Shown: in pieces, positions 1-8,766 of the stretch
Layout: each line of letters starts with the position of its first letter
How positions within the stretch are numbered: position 1 is the stretch's first letter
Origin: Roseimaritima ulvae
Lineage (GTDB): Bacteria; Planctomycetota; Planctomycetia; Pirellulales; Pirellulaceae
DNA length: 64,000 bases
Direction: 5' to 3'
NCBI RefSeq assembly: GCF_008065135.1
Contig: NZ_CP042914.1
Location: 6,181,404 to 6,245,403, forward strand
The notes under the pieces: generated by a model
Database searches by the model: none
Seen by the model: only the letters and a program-made list of their open reading frames with translations
Told to the model about the DNA's origin: nothing
Program-made: the position numbers and the translations under genes

Positions 1-3000
1 CAAGAGTTTGTCGCCGACGATTCGGGCGCGATCACCATCCCCATGGCCGATCAACCGCTCACCCGTCATGCCATCTTGATGGACGATCAACTGGCAACCG
101 CCGTGACGATGCAACAGCCCGCCGAAACCTACTCGCTGCAAGCCGCCATGCTGCTGAACGAACAGCAATTGCTGCCCGGCCGGATGGCAGAGTTGGCCGT
201 GCGGCCGCGGTTGACGATGAACGGCGAACCGGTATCGGTGTCGCTGCTGCAAGATGTCGCCCTGACGATCACGTCAACCGATTTGGATGGCATTCAATCG
301 ACCAAACGCATCGAGGACTTCAAACTGCGTGACGCGGCGGAAGCGACAACCGCGTTTCGCGTACCGGCTCGCCTGCAACAACTGCACGTCCAAATGACCG
401 GGTACGTCGAACGGCTTTCCAACGGTCGCCGTCAGTCGCTGTCGGTCGGCGACAGCTGGTCCGTCAACGGCATCCAGCAAACCACGCACACCCTGGACGC
501 TTTCTTAACCCGCGACGGCGAGGATTGGATCGTTGAAGCGCGTGGCAAAAATGGCGAAGCTGTTGCGTCGGCGGCGATCACGCTGTCGCTGCAAACCAGC
601 CTTCGCAACCGAGCCATCGAGCAGACTTTGCAAACCAACGACGCCGGTCGCGTGCGTTTGGGCTCGCTGCCCGGCATCCCCCAGATCCGCTTCGGCATCG
701 CCGGCGGCCCGCAGCATCAGCGCAACCTGGTCCTGCACCGCGCCACCTGGCCTGCTCAGCTGCACGGGGTCGTCAACCAACCCCAGCGTCTGGCTATCGA
801 AAACGCCGCGCAGCAGCAGGGCCGGCGGTTTAAGTTGTTCGAACTTCGCGGCGACCGCCCGCTGAAAAACATTTCGGATCAACTGCAGCACGTCGACGGT
901 CAACTGCAATTCACGCCACAGACAGCCGGCAATTTCCGCCTGCTGGACACACTCCGCAATCGTCACGTCTCGCTGGCCATCACGGCCGGTGAAACGCACA
1001 ACGGCGTGGCCGTGGGTAAGATCCGGCAATTGGAAATCCGCCGTCGTGATCCGTTGGGCATCGCTTCGCTGCAGCGTGACGAGACGGGCGTGCGTCTGCA
1101 ATTGTCCGGCGCAGCGGCCGCTGCGCACGTGCACGTTGTCGCCAGTCGCTACCTGCCGCGTCGGCAAGCACTGTCGCAACTGGCCCTGCCGTCGCTGTCG
1201 GCACCCGAATCACGCTTCATGCAGTGGCTGCAAAACGCCTACATCAGCGACATGAAGCTGGGAGAAGAATACGAATACGTGCTGCGTCGGCAATACGCCC
1301 GAAAGTACCCCGGCGTGATGCTGCCGCAACCTTCGCTGCTGCTGAATCCCTGGGAAACCGAAGAAACCAAGAACGAGTCGCAAGCGGCGATGGGCGGCGA
1401 CGCACCGATGGCCGCCGAACAAGCTCCCGCGGCCGGTAGGGCTCGAGGCGGAGCGGCCAAGAAAGATGCCGGCTCGGCGGCCTCGTCCTCCCCGTCGTAT
1501 GACTTCCTGGCCAACGGCGGCGGAGTGGCGATCAACCTGACCGCCGACGCGGACGGCCAGGTCCTGATCCCGGCTGCTCTTCTGGATGAGTGGCCGATCG
1601 TGCAAGTCGTGGTCATGGATCCCGCCACGCAAATCCAACACACCCTGTTTGGCAAAGCCGACAAACTTGAGACTCGCGACCTGCGGCTGGCCAACGCTCT
1701 GGCGGCCGATCGTCCCCTGGCCTTTGATCGCGGCGTATTGATCGCGTCGCCCACGGCTCCGCTGCAACTAGCTGATCTGGGTTCCGCCCAGTTGCAGGTG
1801 TACGCCACCGTCAGAGACCTGCTGACGTTGTATACCACGCTGTCGCCGGATAGTCGGCTTTCGCATTTCCGCGAACTCGGTGCTTGGCATACGCTGGGCG
1901 ACGAAGCCAAACGAGAAGCTTATGGCCGTCTGGCGTGCCACGAAGTTCACATGTTTCTATACATGCAGGATCGCCCGTTCTTCGATGCGGTGGTGCGGCC
2001 GTACTTGGAATTCAAGAAAGAAAAACAACTGATCGACGATTGGTTGCTGGGCCTTGAATTGACCGCCTGGACCGAGCCCTGGCGGTACGCCACGCTGAAT
2101 GCCGTCGAACGCGCCATCCTGGCGCGGCACGTCCCCGCGGCTCGAGACAGCATTCTTCGCGACCTACGTGAACAGGTCGCCCTGCAGAAAGACGACCCCG
2201 ATCAGCTCCGCCGAGCCATCGATTCGGGCTTGTCTCGACGCCTCCTGGAACAAAAAGCCTCCACCCTGTCCGTGAACGGCCTGTTGCGGGAAAAGGAACG
2301 ATTGTCCGAATCGGAAGCGTTGGACTTTAAGATGCTCGATGACGACATGGACGGAGCAGCCGAACTGTCGCTGGGCGATCGATACTTCGGCGGAGGCATG
2401 GGAGGCGGTGGCGGAGAGCGATATTTAAAACGTCGCGGCAGACGTCAGGCCGGCTCGTTCTTCCAACAACTGGACTCCACGAAACAGTGGGCCGAAAGCC
2501 AATGGGATCACGTCCGCACGGCCGCTGCCGGCGCCGACCTGATCGCCGTGGATGCCTTCTGGCTGGACTATGCCTCCGGCCAGCAAAACGCAACGCTCAG
2601 CCAACACCTGTTGTCGCCCACTGAAAACCGGCATGCCGCGTTGGCCGCCCTGGCGCTCTGCGGCTTGCCCTTGCAGAGCGGCGATGTCAGCTTGCCCGAA
2701 AACAACGACGGCGATTACGCCCCCGAACATCCCGTCGCCGTGATCACCAAACGCTTGATCTCCTTGGAGGCCGTCGAGGGCGAAGCCAGCCTGTTGGTCG
2801 GGCAACGCTTCGAACGCATCGATGCGGCTCCGCCCGAAGACGAAGACGCCGAAGTGCAAGTCGCGCCGGACGAATTCCTGACGCAAACCGGCTACCTCGG
2901 CCAAATCGTGATCACCAACCCCACGCCCCTGCCACGCACCGTGGATGTGTTTTGGCAAATCCCCGAGGGAGCCCTGCCGCTGGCCGGTAGCTTGGCGACC

Positions 3001-4584
3001 GATAGCGTGACGATTCGCTTGGAACCCTTTGCCGTCGAACGTCGCGAGTATCAGTTTTACTTCCCCGCCGCCGGACAATTCCCGCACTACCCGGTCTGCG
3101 TATCGCACGACGGGCAAGCGGTCGCGAGGGGCGCCGAGCGTACGTTTGTGGTGGTCGATACGCCCACCAAGACCGATGAAAAATCCTGGCAGTCAATCGC
3201 TCGCGACGGCAGCGCCCAGCAGATTCAAGCCTTCCTGAAAACCGCTAACTTGCATCAGCTGAACTTGCAGGAGGTCCAACATCGGATGCGGGATCGAGCC
3301 GTTTACGATGTGGTCATCGCCGCACTCGATTCGGCCAAACTATGGAACGCCGAACTGCAAGCCTACGCGTTTCATCATCGGGACCTGGACGGCATGCAGA
3401 CGTATTTGTCCCAACGTGACGACATCGTCCAGTCCGCCGGCCCGGTTTTAAACAGCCAACTGCTGCAAGTCGAACCGATCGAACGAGCGTTTTACGAACA
3501 CCTCGAATACGCTCCCCTGGTTCGCGCCCGCATCCATCCGTTGCGGGAACAACCGGAAATCCTCAATGACAAGTACTTGCACCAGTATCGACAATTTATG
3601 CAAGTCCTGGCGCACCAATCCGCTCCCTCGACAGACCAGCAACTGGCTCTGTGTTATTACCTACTGATTCAAAATCGTATCGAAGCGGCTCTGGATCGAT
3701 TCCAGAGCGTGGCCGAGGCGCCGACGGAGATGCAGCTGCAACGCGATTATTTGGCGGCCTATTTGGCGCTGCATCGCGGCGACTTAAACGCGGCGGCTGA
3801 AATCGCTCAAGCCCGCGCCGCACACCCCGTCCCCCGCTGGCGTGAACGGTTTGCCGAACTGGGCAACCACTTGCAACAGTTCCGCGACCTGACAGCCGGC
3901 ACGGAACTGGTCTCCGACAAACCCGCGGCCGATTCGGACGCGGTGGCCGAAGCCGCGGCGGACCTGGCGATCCTCGACCGCCAACGACGACAAGCCGACG
4001 CGGCGCAGCAACAGCCCAGCATCCAATTGACCAGCGAAGGCCGACGGATCCGCATCGCTCACCGCAATGCTCAGCAGGCCACGGTGAATCTGTACGGCGT
4101 GGATCTGGAATTGCTGTTCAGTAAAACGCCCTTCGTGCGAGACGACTTGGGGCGGATGGCCACGGTGCGTCCCAGCTTGCGAAAAACGATCCGCTTGAGC
4201 GGCGACGGCACCTCGGTTTATGAAATCGACGCCGCCCTCGCTGAACAGACGTTGTTGGTGGAAGTCGTCAGCGGCCCGGCCCGCAGCACCACGCTGTACT
4301 ACGGCGGCAGTGTTGCGACCTACGTGTCGGAAGGTTTCGGACAATTGCAGGTCAGCGACCAACGTACCCGGCAACCCATCGCGGCGGCTTATGTAAAGGT
4401 CTACAGCCGCTCGGCAAATGGCGAAGTGAAGTTCTACAAGGACGGGTACACCGACCTGCGTGGACGCTTTGACTACGCCAGTTTAAGCGCCCCGGAATTG
4501 GATGGAGTGCAGCGGTTTGCGATCCTGGTGCTGGATCCCGAACGCGGAGCCAGCGTCCACGACGTCGCCCCGCCGACGCGGTAA
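1..4584 (+). CDS. Very large hypothetical protein, 5' end outside the window
   Basis: The frame is open from base 1, so the start lies upstream; the first in-frame ATG is at 43 and about 1,527 residues are visible. I do not recognise a named family. Numbering from that ATG, I see long beta-rich stretches, an Ala/Gly/Ser-rich linker near 450-485, a Gly-rich stretch with nearby RRGRR near 784-810, a helical TPR-like segment near 1200-1256, and a C-terminal segment (about 1430-1506) resembling carboxypeptidase-regulatory or MG2-like beta sandwiches (VKVYSR, DGYTDLRGRFDY). The mix of beta-sandwich and helical repeat parts recalls large periplasmic alpha-2-macroglobulin-like proteins, but I see no thioester CxEQ motif. 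The stop is TAA. A long inverted repeat follows 26 bases later. Confidence 0.8.
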   Translation, partial: QEFVADDSGAITIPMADQPLTRHAILMDDQLATAVTMQQPAETYSLQAAMLLNEQQLLPGRMAELAVRPRLTMNGEPVSVSLLQDVALTITSTDLDGIQSTKRIEDFKLRDAAEATTAFRVPARLQQLHVQMTGYVERLSNGRRQSLSVGDSWSVNGIQQTTHTLDAFLTRDGEDWIVEARGKNGEAVASAAITLSLQTSLRNRAIEQTLQTNDAGRVRLGSLPGIPQIRFGIAGGPQHQRNLVLHRATWPAQLHGVVNQPQRLAIENAAQQQGRRFKLFELRGDRPLKNISDQLQHVDGQLQFTPQTAGNFRLLDTLRNRHVSLAITAGETHNGVAVGKIRQLEIRRRDPLGIASLQRDETGVRLQLSGAAAAAHVHVVASRYLPRRQALSQLALPSLSAPESRFMQWLQNAYISDMKLGEEYEYVLRRQYARKYPGVMLPQPSLLLNPWETEETKNESQAAMGGDAPMAAEQAPAAGRARGGAAKKDAGSAASSSPSYDFLANGGGVAINLTADADGQVLIPAALLDEWPIVQVVVMDPATQIQHTLFGKADKLETRDLRLANALAADRPLAFDRGVLIASPTAPLQLADLGSAQLQVYATVRDLLTLYTTLSPDSRLSHFRELGAWHTLGDEAKREAYGRLACHEVHMFLYMQDRPFFDAVVRPYLEFKKEKQLIDDWLLGLELTAWTEPWRYATLNAVERAILARHVPAARDSILRDLREQVALQKDDPDQLRRAIDSGLSRRLLEQKASTLSVNGLLREKERLSESEALDFKMLDDDMDGAAELSLGDRYFGGGMGGGGGERYLKRRGRRQAGSFFQQLDSTKQWAESQWDHVRTAAAGADLIAVDAFWLDYASGQQNATLSQHLLSPTENRHAALAALALCGLPLQSGDVSLPENNDGDYAPEHPVAVITKRLISLEAVEGEASLLVGQRFERIDAAPPEDEDAEVQVAPDEFLTQTGYLGQIVITNPTPLPRTVDVFWQIPEGALPLAGSLATDSVTIRLEPFAVERREYQFYFPAAGQFPHYPVCVSHDGQAVARGAERTFVVVDTPTKTDEKSWQSIARDGSAQQIQAFLKTANLHQLNLQEVQHRMRDRAVYDVVIAALDSAKLWNAELQAYAFHHRDLDGMQTYLSQRDDIVQSAGPVLNSQLLQVEPIERAFYEHLEYAPLVRARIHPLREQPEILNDKYLHQYRQFMQVLAHQSAPSTDQQLALCYYLLIQNRIEAALDRFQSVAEAPTEMQLQRDYLAAYLALHRGDLNAAAEIAQARAAHPVPRWRERFAELGNHLQQFRDLTAGTELVSDKPAADSDAVAEAAADLAILDRQRRQADAAQQQPSIQLTSEGRRIRIAHRNAQQATVNLYGVDLELLFSKTPFVRDDLGRMATVRPSLRKTIRLSGDGTSVYEIDAALAEQTLLVEVVSGPARSTTLYYGGSVATYVSEGFGQLQVSDQRTRQPIAAAYVKVYSRSANGEVKFYKDGYTDLRGRFDYASLSAPELDGVQRFAILVLDPERGASVHDVAPPTR

Positions 4585-4610
4585 GGGGGCACGTGCGAGT
4601 TGCTTAGTCA

Positions 4611-4698
4611 GTAGGCCGGAACAAGCGGTGCGCAGTTCCGGCAGGGGGTGCCGTTTGATTTCCCATGCCGGAACTGCGCACAGCTTGTTCCGGCCTAC
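4611..4698. repeat. 33-bp inverted repeat, possible terminator
   Basis: The left arm is 4611-4643 and the right arm 4666-4698. They match at 32 of 33 positions by my count, around a 22-base loop. The element lies just after the large hypothetical gene and could form a very stable hairpin. There is no T-run after it, so it is either a REP-like palindrome or a factor-independent stop without the classic tail. Confidence 0.7.
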
Positions 4699-4716
4699 AT
4701 TGCTGCAAGTCCAACG

Positions 4717-4804
4717 TCCCCTCCCCGCTCGTTCCTCGCGACCCTACCGGAGGGAGGGTGAAATGCTACTATGTCAGGCGTCTCCTGCGGCTACGGATTA
4801 AACG
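4717..4804. repeat. Composite dispersed repeat remnant (CCCTCC / GGCGTCTCC family)
   Basis: This stretch holds CCCTCCCCGCTCG, then GGAGGGAGGGTGAAATGCTA, then GTCAGGCGTCTCC and CTGCGGCTACGGATTAAACG. The same modules recur in the same order at 30609-30831 and in part at 55519-55541. It is non-coding. With the inverted repeat before it, it accounts for most of the 419-base gap between the large hypothetical gene and the receiver gene. Confidence 0.65.
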
Positions 4805-5003
4805 GTAGCCAGCGGCTACTTCATTTAATCCCCCTTGGCGGACCACACGACGATCTGTGCATTACCCGGATACTGCGCACAGACAAGACTAGCTCACCCC
4901 CCAGAGGAACCAACCTGAAGGGCTGACTAGATCGCCGTGTTTTGCTAGACTATGGGACTCCCACCCACCCCCTCTCCGCGATTCAACTCCACGGGCAGAA
5001 TTT

Positions 5004-5462
5004 ATGGCAGACCTTCCGATCAGGCTGTTATTAGTTGACGACGACGAACTAGATGTGATGGCTCTCCGCCGCGCGCTGCAACGCGTGGATTTTGAGTATG
5101 AGCTGCACGTTGCCAACGATGGGGTGGAAGCTTTGGAAATGCTTCAGGATCGGACTCGGATTCCCTGGCCGTTTTTGGTGTTTCTGGACGTGAATATGCC
5201 TCGGATGAGCGGTTTTGAGATGCTCATCGAGATGCGTACCAACCCGATGCTGTCGCGGGTTCCGACGTTTGTGCTGACGACGTCCGAAGCGGATGCGGAT
5301 CGCCATTTTGCCTTTGACCAGCGGGTGGCCGGTTATATTTCCAAGTCTCGCACCGGACACGGCTACGAGAAACTGGTGGAATTCATTCAGAAGTACTGGG
5401 AAATGGTCGACTTCCCGCCCCCCTTGGGCTCACCGACCACGACGGCCGACGCCAACCGTTAA
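5004..5462 (+). CDS. Stand-alone response regulator receiver protein (Rcp1-like)
   Basis: A 152-residue single receiver domain with no output domain. The acidic pocket is VDDDE at 11-15, the expected phosphoacceptor is Asp62 in FLDVNMP, the conserved Thr/Ser is in LTTS (91-94), and the conserved Lys is K114 in YISKS. The NMPxMSGFE and LTTSEAxxD patterns match the Rcp1/CheY-like group that usually pairs with phytochrome-type or other hybrid histidine kinases; no kinase gene lies nearby. A short C-terminal tail (about 133-152) is Pro/Thr-rich. The stop is 20 bases before the uvrB start, so the two genes may be co-transcribed, although their functions do not obviously connect. Confidence 0.88.
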   Translation: MADLPIRLLLVDDDELDVMALRRALQRVDFEYELHVANDGVEALEMLQDRTRIPWPFLVFLDVNMPRMSGFEMLIEMRTNPMLSRVPTFVLTTSEADADRHFAFDQRVAGYISKSRTGHGYEKLVEFIQKYWEMVDFPPPLGSPTTTADANR

Positions 5463-5482
5463 CGCGCTGCGAATCCTAGCGA

Positions 5483-7603
5483 ATGCCCAAAACCCAACTG
5501 CCGCCGGCTCAGTTCCAGCTCAACAGCCCGTTTCCGCCCGCCGGGGACCAACCCACGGCCATTCGGTCGCTGATTCAGGGATTCCAGGAAGGCAAGGGCA
5601 CGCAGGTCTTGCTGGGCGCCACCGGCACCGGCAAAACCTTCACGATGGCCAACGTGATCGCCAATTTGGGCCGGCCGGCGTTGATCCTCAGCCACAACAA
5701 GACGTTGGCCGCGCAGTTGTACGGCGAATTCAAAGAATTCTTCCCGCACAACGCCGTGCATTATTTCGTCAGCTACTACGACTACTATCAACCCGAAGCG
5801 TATATTCCCCAGCGCGACGTCTACATCGAAAAAGACGCTTCGATCAACGAAGAAATCGACCGTCTGCGACTGGCCAGCACCAGTTCGTTGGTCAGCCGCC
5901 GCGACGTGGTGATCGTGGCTTCGGTCAGCAGTATCTACGGGCTCGGTTCGCCGCAGGACTACAAAGATCTGGTCCTGCATATCCGCAAAGGCGAACGGAC
6001 GCGGCGTGATCACCTGCTGATGAAACTGGTCGAAGTCCAATACGACCGCAACGATGTGGTGTTTGAACGCAGCAAGTTCCGTGTTCGCGGCGACTGTATC
6101 GAACTGTGGCCCAGCTACGAAGAGTTCGCGTATCGCATCGAAATGTGGGGCGACGAAGTGGAACAGATCTCGATGATCAAGCCGGTTTCGGGCGAAGTCA
6201 TCGATACCTGCGATCAGGTCTATATCTATCCCGCCAAACACTTTGTGATGGGCGAAGACCGCATTGCCGCCGCGATCGGAGCGATCAAACAAGAACTGGC
6301 CGAACAGTTGGAAGTCCTGCAGTCGCGCGGCAAATTGCTGGAAGCCCAGCGGTTGTCCGCTCGCACCCGCTTCGACCTGGAAATGTTGCAGGAAGTCGGA
6401 CATTGTCCGGGGATTGAAAACTACAGTCGCATCCTGGCCGGCAAGCCGCCCGGTGCCGCTCCAGATACCCTGTACGACTACTTCCCCGACGACTTCATTA
6501 CCATGGTCGACGAATCGCACGTTACGATTCCTCAGATTCGAGCCATGTACGCCGGCGACCGCTCGCGGAAAACCACCCTCGTCGAACACGGTTTCCGTTT
6601 GCCCAGTGCGATGGACAACCGGCCGATGAAATTCGAGGAATGGGAAGCTCGGGTGGGGCAGATCGTGTACGTCTCGGCGACGCCCTCGGAATACGAACTA
6701 GAAGAATCCGGCGGCGAAGTGATCGAACAAATCATTCGCCCCACCGGCTTGCTGGATCCGGTCATCGAAGTCGTCCCGGCTCGCGGCCAGGTGAATCATC
6801 TGCTCGAAGAAATCCGCCAGCGAGCGGCCATCGACGAGCGCGTGCTGGTGACGGCATTGACCAAACGTTTGGCGGAAGATCTGGCCACGTTTCTGCAGGA
6901 ACAAAACGTCCGCTGCCGCTGGTTGCACAGCGAATTGAACGCTTTTGAACGTGTGGAGCTGCTGCAGGAGCTGCGTGAAGGCAAATTCGACGCCTTGATC
7001 GGCGTCAACCTGCTGCGAGAAGGCCTGGACCTGCCCGAGGTTTCCATGGTGGCCATTCTGGATGCCGACAAAGAAGGCTTTCTGCGCAGCGAAACCAGCT
7101 TGATCCAGACCATCGGCCGTGCGGCTCGCAACGTCAACTCGCGAGTCGTTCTGTACGCCGACAAAATCACCGACTCGATGCGTGCGGCCATCGATGAAAC
7201 CGATCGTCGTCGCAGCATTCAGCAGCAGTACAACGAACAGCACGGGATCACGCCCCAGTCGGTTCAGAAAACGCTTCGTGCCGGCATCGAACAGGACGCA
7301 GCCAAGCGACGTGAGAACGCGGCCAAGGCGCAAGCCGAAAGCGACGGGCAGTACGTCACTATCGAGTACGTCGACGAACTGGAACGGGAGATGTTGGAAG
7401 CCGCCGAGAACCTGGACTTCGAGCGAGCGGCTCAGTTGCGTGATCGCGTGGTGCAACTGAAAGACGCCATCGGCAAACCGTTGTCCGAAGTCGAACTGAC
7501 GGGCAGTAAATCCAGCGGATCGATGGGACGGCAGCAGAAACGTCGCAAGAAGGGGCACAAAGGTACAGGACGAAAATCCGTCCCCCGTCCCAAACGCGGG
7601 TAG
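5483..7603 (+). CDS. uvrB: UvrABC excinuclease subunit B
   Basis: UvrB is the DNA-damage-verifying helicase-like subunit of nucleotide excision repair; it loads with UvrA and recruits UvrC. The 706-residue length is close to the usual 660-700 plus a basic tail. Walker A is GATGTGKT (45-52). The beta-hairpin region that clamps DNA is rich in Tyr (YYDYYQPEAYIP, about 95-106). The helicase motifs LHSELNAFER, GVNLLREGLDLPEVS and IQTIGRAARN are intact. The C-terminal UVR motif (about 630-665, ELEREMLEAAENLDFERAAQLRD) is present. The last 30 residues are very basic (QQKRRKKGHKGTGRK). The ATG at 5483 gives the canonical N-terminus. No uvrA or uvrC is in the window. Confidence 0.97.
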   Translation: MPKTQLPPAQFQLNSPFPPAGDQPTAIRSLIQGFQEGKGTQVLLGATGTGKTFTMANVIANLGRPALILSHNKTLAAQLYGEFKEFFPHNAVHYFVSYYDYYQPEAYIPQRDVYIEKDASINEEIDRLRLASTSSLVSRRDVVIVASVSSIYGLGSPQDYKDLVLHIRKGERTRRDHLLMKLVEVQYDRNDVVFERSKFRVRGDCIELWPSYEEFAYRIEMWGDEVEQISMIKPVSGEVIDTCDQVYIYPAKHFVMGEDRIAAAIGAIKQELAEQLEVLQSRGKLLEAQRLSARTRFDLEMLQEVGHCPGIENYSRILAGKPPGAAPDTLYDYFPDDFITMVDESHVTIPQIRAMYAGDRSRKTTLVEHGFRLPSAMDNRPMKFEEWEARVGQIVYVSATPSEYELEESGGEVIEQIIRPTGLLDPVIEVVPARGQVNHLLEEIRQRAAIDERVLVTALTKRLAEDLATFLQEQNVRCRWLHSELNAFERVELLQELREGKFDALIGVNLLREGLDLPEVSMVAILDADKEGFLRSETSLIQTIGRAARNVNSRVVLYADKITDSMRAAIDETDRRRSIQQQYNEQHGITPQSVQKTLRAGIEQDAAKRRENAAKAQAESDGQYVTIEYVDELEREMLEAAENLDFERAAQLRDRVVQLKDAIGKPLSEVELTGSKSSGSMGRQQKRRKKGHKGTGRKSVPRPKRG

Positions 7604-7770
7604 CCGCTATAACCGCACGCGGATTTTGGATTGTTGGGGTTGGCGGCCCCCAAAGTTGGGATCGAGCCCCCGGGTCGGCCGAAAAAAACAGGGACGGCCG
7701 AAGAAAGCGGCGGCTGCCTAACCGTCAGGCGGCTCCGATACCGATCCCATCGCCAGCCCCCAGACATCCG

Positions 7771-8139
7771 ATGATCGCATCCTTAACAAAATTTTTGTTC
7801 GCCGCCGGGCTCTGTTCTGCGGCGTTGGTTTTGGGCAATACTGCAAACGCCCAGCAGCCTACTCCGCAGTTCGAATCGGACGGCATGGAGTTGTTTGACA
7901 CGCCCAGTCCCAGTGCGGAACGCGCCGCCACCGCAGCGCACATCCCCACGCCGGCGCAAATGCGACAAGCCCTCGCCTGGCACCAACGCCTGCAGCGCGT
8001 GGCGCGAACCGAAGAAGCCCTCCGCCGCGGCTACCATCTCTCCCGGCCTCCGGGAATCGTCACCCCCTCGACCACCTCGCGGTACCCCTATTACCGCACC
8101 ATCATCATCCCGGTCTACGTCGACAACCTACGCCGCTAG
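7771..8139 (+). CDS. Small exported hypothetical protein
   Basis: A 122-residue protein with a clear Sec signal peptide: short charged start, hydrophobic core LFAAGLCSAALVLG, and likely cleavage after ANA (about residue 27). The mature part has a helical segment (PTPAQMRQALAWHQRLQRVARTEEALRRG) and a Tyr/Pro-rich tail (SRYPYYRTIIIPVYVD). I do not recognise a family; similar short Tyr-rich exported proteins are common in Pirellulaceae. The last bases of the gene, including its TAG stop, form the start of a duplicated sequence that recurs about 317 bases downstream. The 167 bases between uvrB and this gene hold nothing I can name. Confidence 0.7.
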   Translation: MIASLTKFLFAAGLCSAALVLGNTANAQQPTPQFESDGMELFDTPSPSAERAATAAHIPTPAQMRQALAWHQRLQRVARTEEALRRGYHLSRPPGIVTPSTTSRYPYYRTIIIPVYVDNLRR

Positions 8140-8500
8140 CAATCCACGCCCAGCACGTTGGAGTCCAGGCTTCAGCCGCCCAAGCGCCGCAAAAATCGCA
8201 AATGCGCAAAAATCGCAAATGGGGACATGAACCTTTCCCGGCCCCCTCGTACTGCGAGGGACGGAAATTGTATTGCTGCCGCATTGGGCATTGGGGCCTC
8301 ATTCTTCACCCTCCTTTTCAAGGAGGGTCGAGCCTTAGCGAGGGGAGGTTCTTTTGCAGCAGCGCAGTCGCCCTCTCCTTGCTGACGCTCGACTCTCCCA
8401 GGGGGAGAGTGAAGAACCGCAAATGGGGACATGAACCCTTCCCCATCCACCGCTAGCAATCCACGCCGAGCACGTTGGAGTCCAGGCTTCAGCCGCCCAA
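8135..8500. repeat. Direct duplication (~50 bp, 317 bp apart) bracketing hairpin elements
   Basis: About 50 bases beginning CGCTAGCAATCCACGCC occur at 8135 and again at 8452, nearly identical, ending in CTTCAGCCGCCCAA. Between them are two inverted copies of an 18-mer (8216-8233 and 8420-8437) and a roughly 145-base repeat (8270-8413) of CCCTCC/GGAGGG hairpins. The 145-base block is closely matched at 60797-60943. Confidence 0.7.
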
Positions 8501-8541
8501 TCGCAACGAAAATCGCCTAACAGCTAAACCCCACCCCAGTC

Positions 8542-8670
8542 GGTTCATGTCCCCATTTGATTGGGCCGGTGGTTCATGTCCCCATTTGGGAGGGTCGCCG
8601 TTAGACGCTAGCAAATCTTGCCGCGGCAACTGGTTCATGTCCCCATTTGGAGGTTCATGGCCCCATTTGG
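8542..8670. repeat. Four direct copies of an 18-mer, GGTTCATGTCCCCATTTG
   Basis: Copies start at 8542, 8571, 8632 and 8652; the last has one change (GGCCCC). Two reverse-complement copies lie upstream at 8216 and 8420. The sequence is non-coding, and together with the preceding block it fills the 627-base gap before the lipoprotein gene. Confidence 0.75.
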
Positions 8671-8766
8671 ATTTTTTGGGATTGGGCTGGAGTTTGTGCG
8701 GTGGCTTGGCCGATGACTGTTACGGGGGTGGGGACGCTGCGCGCAGGAAACCGATTTCGGTGATCC

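Noticed and set aside
505-1179. 224-codon antisense frame in the first gene
   Set aside because: It is a shadow of the GC-rich sense frame; no recognisable domain.
8216-8670. CRISPR array
   Set aside because: Copies are in both orientations with unequal spacers and no cas genes.
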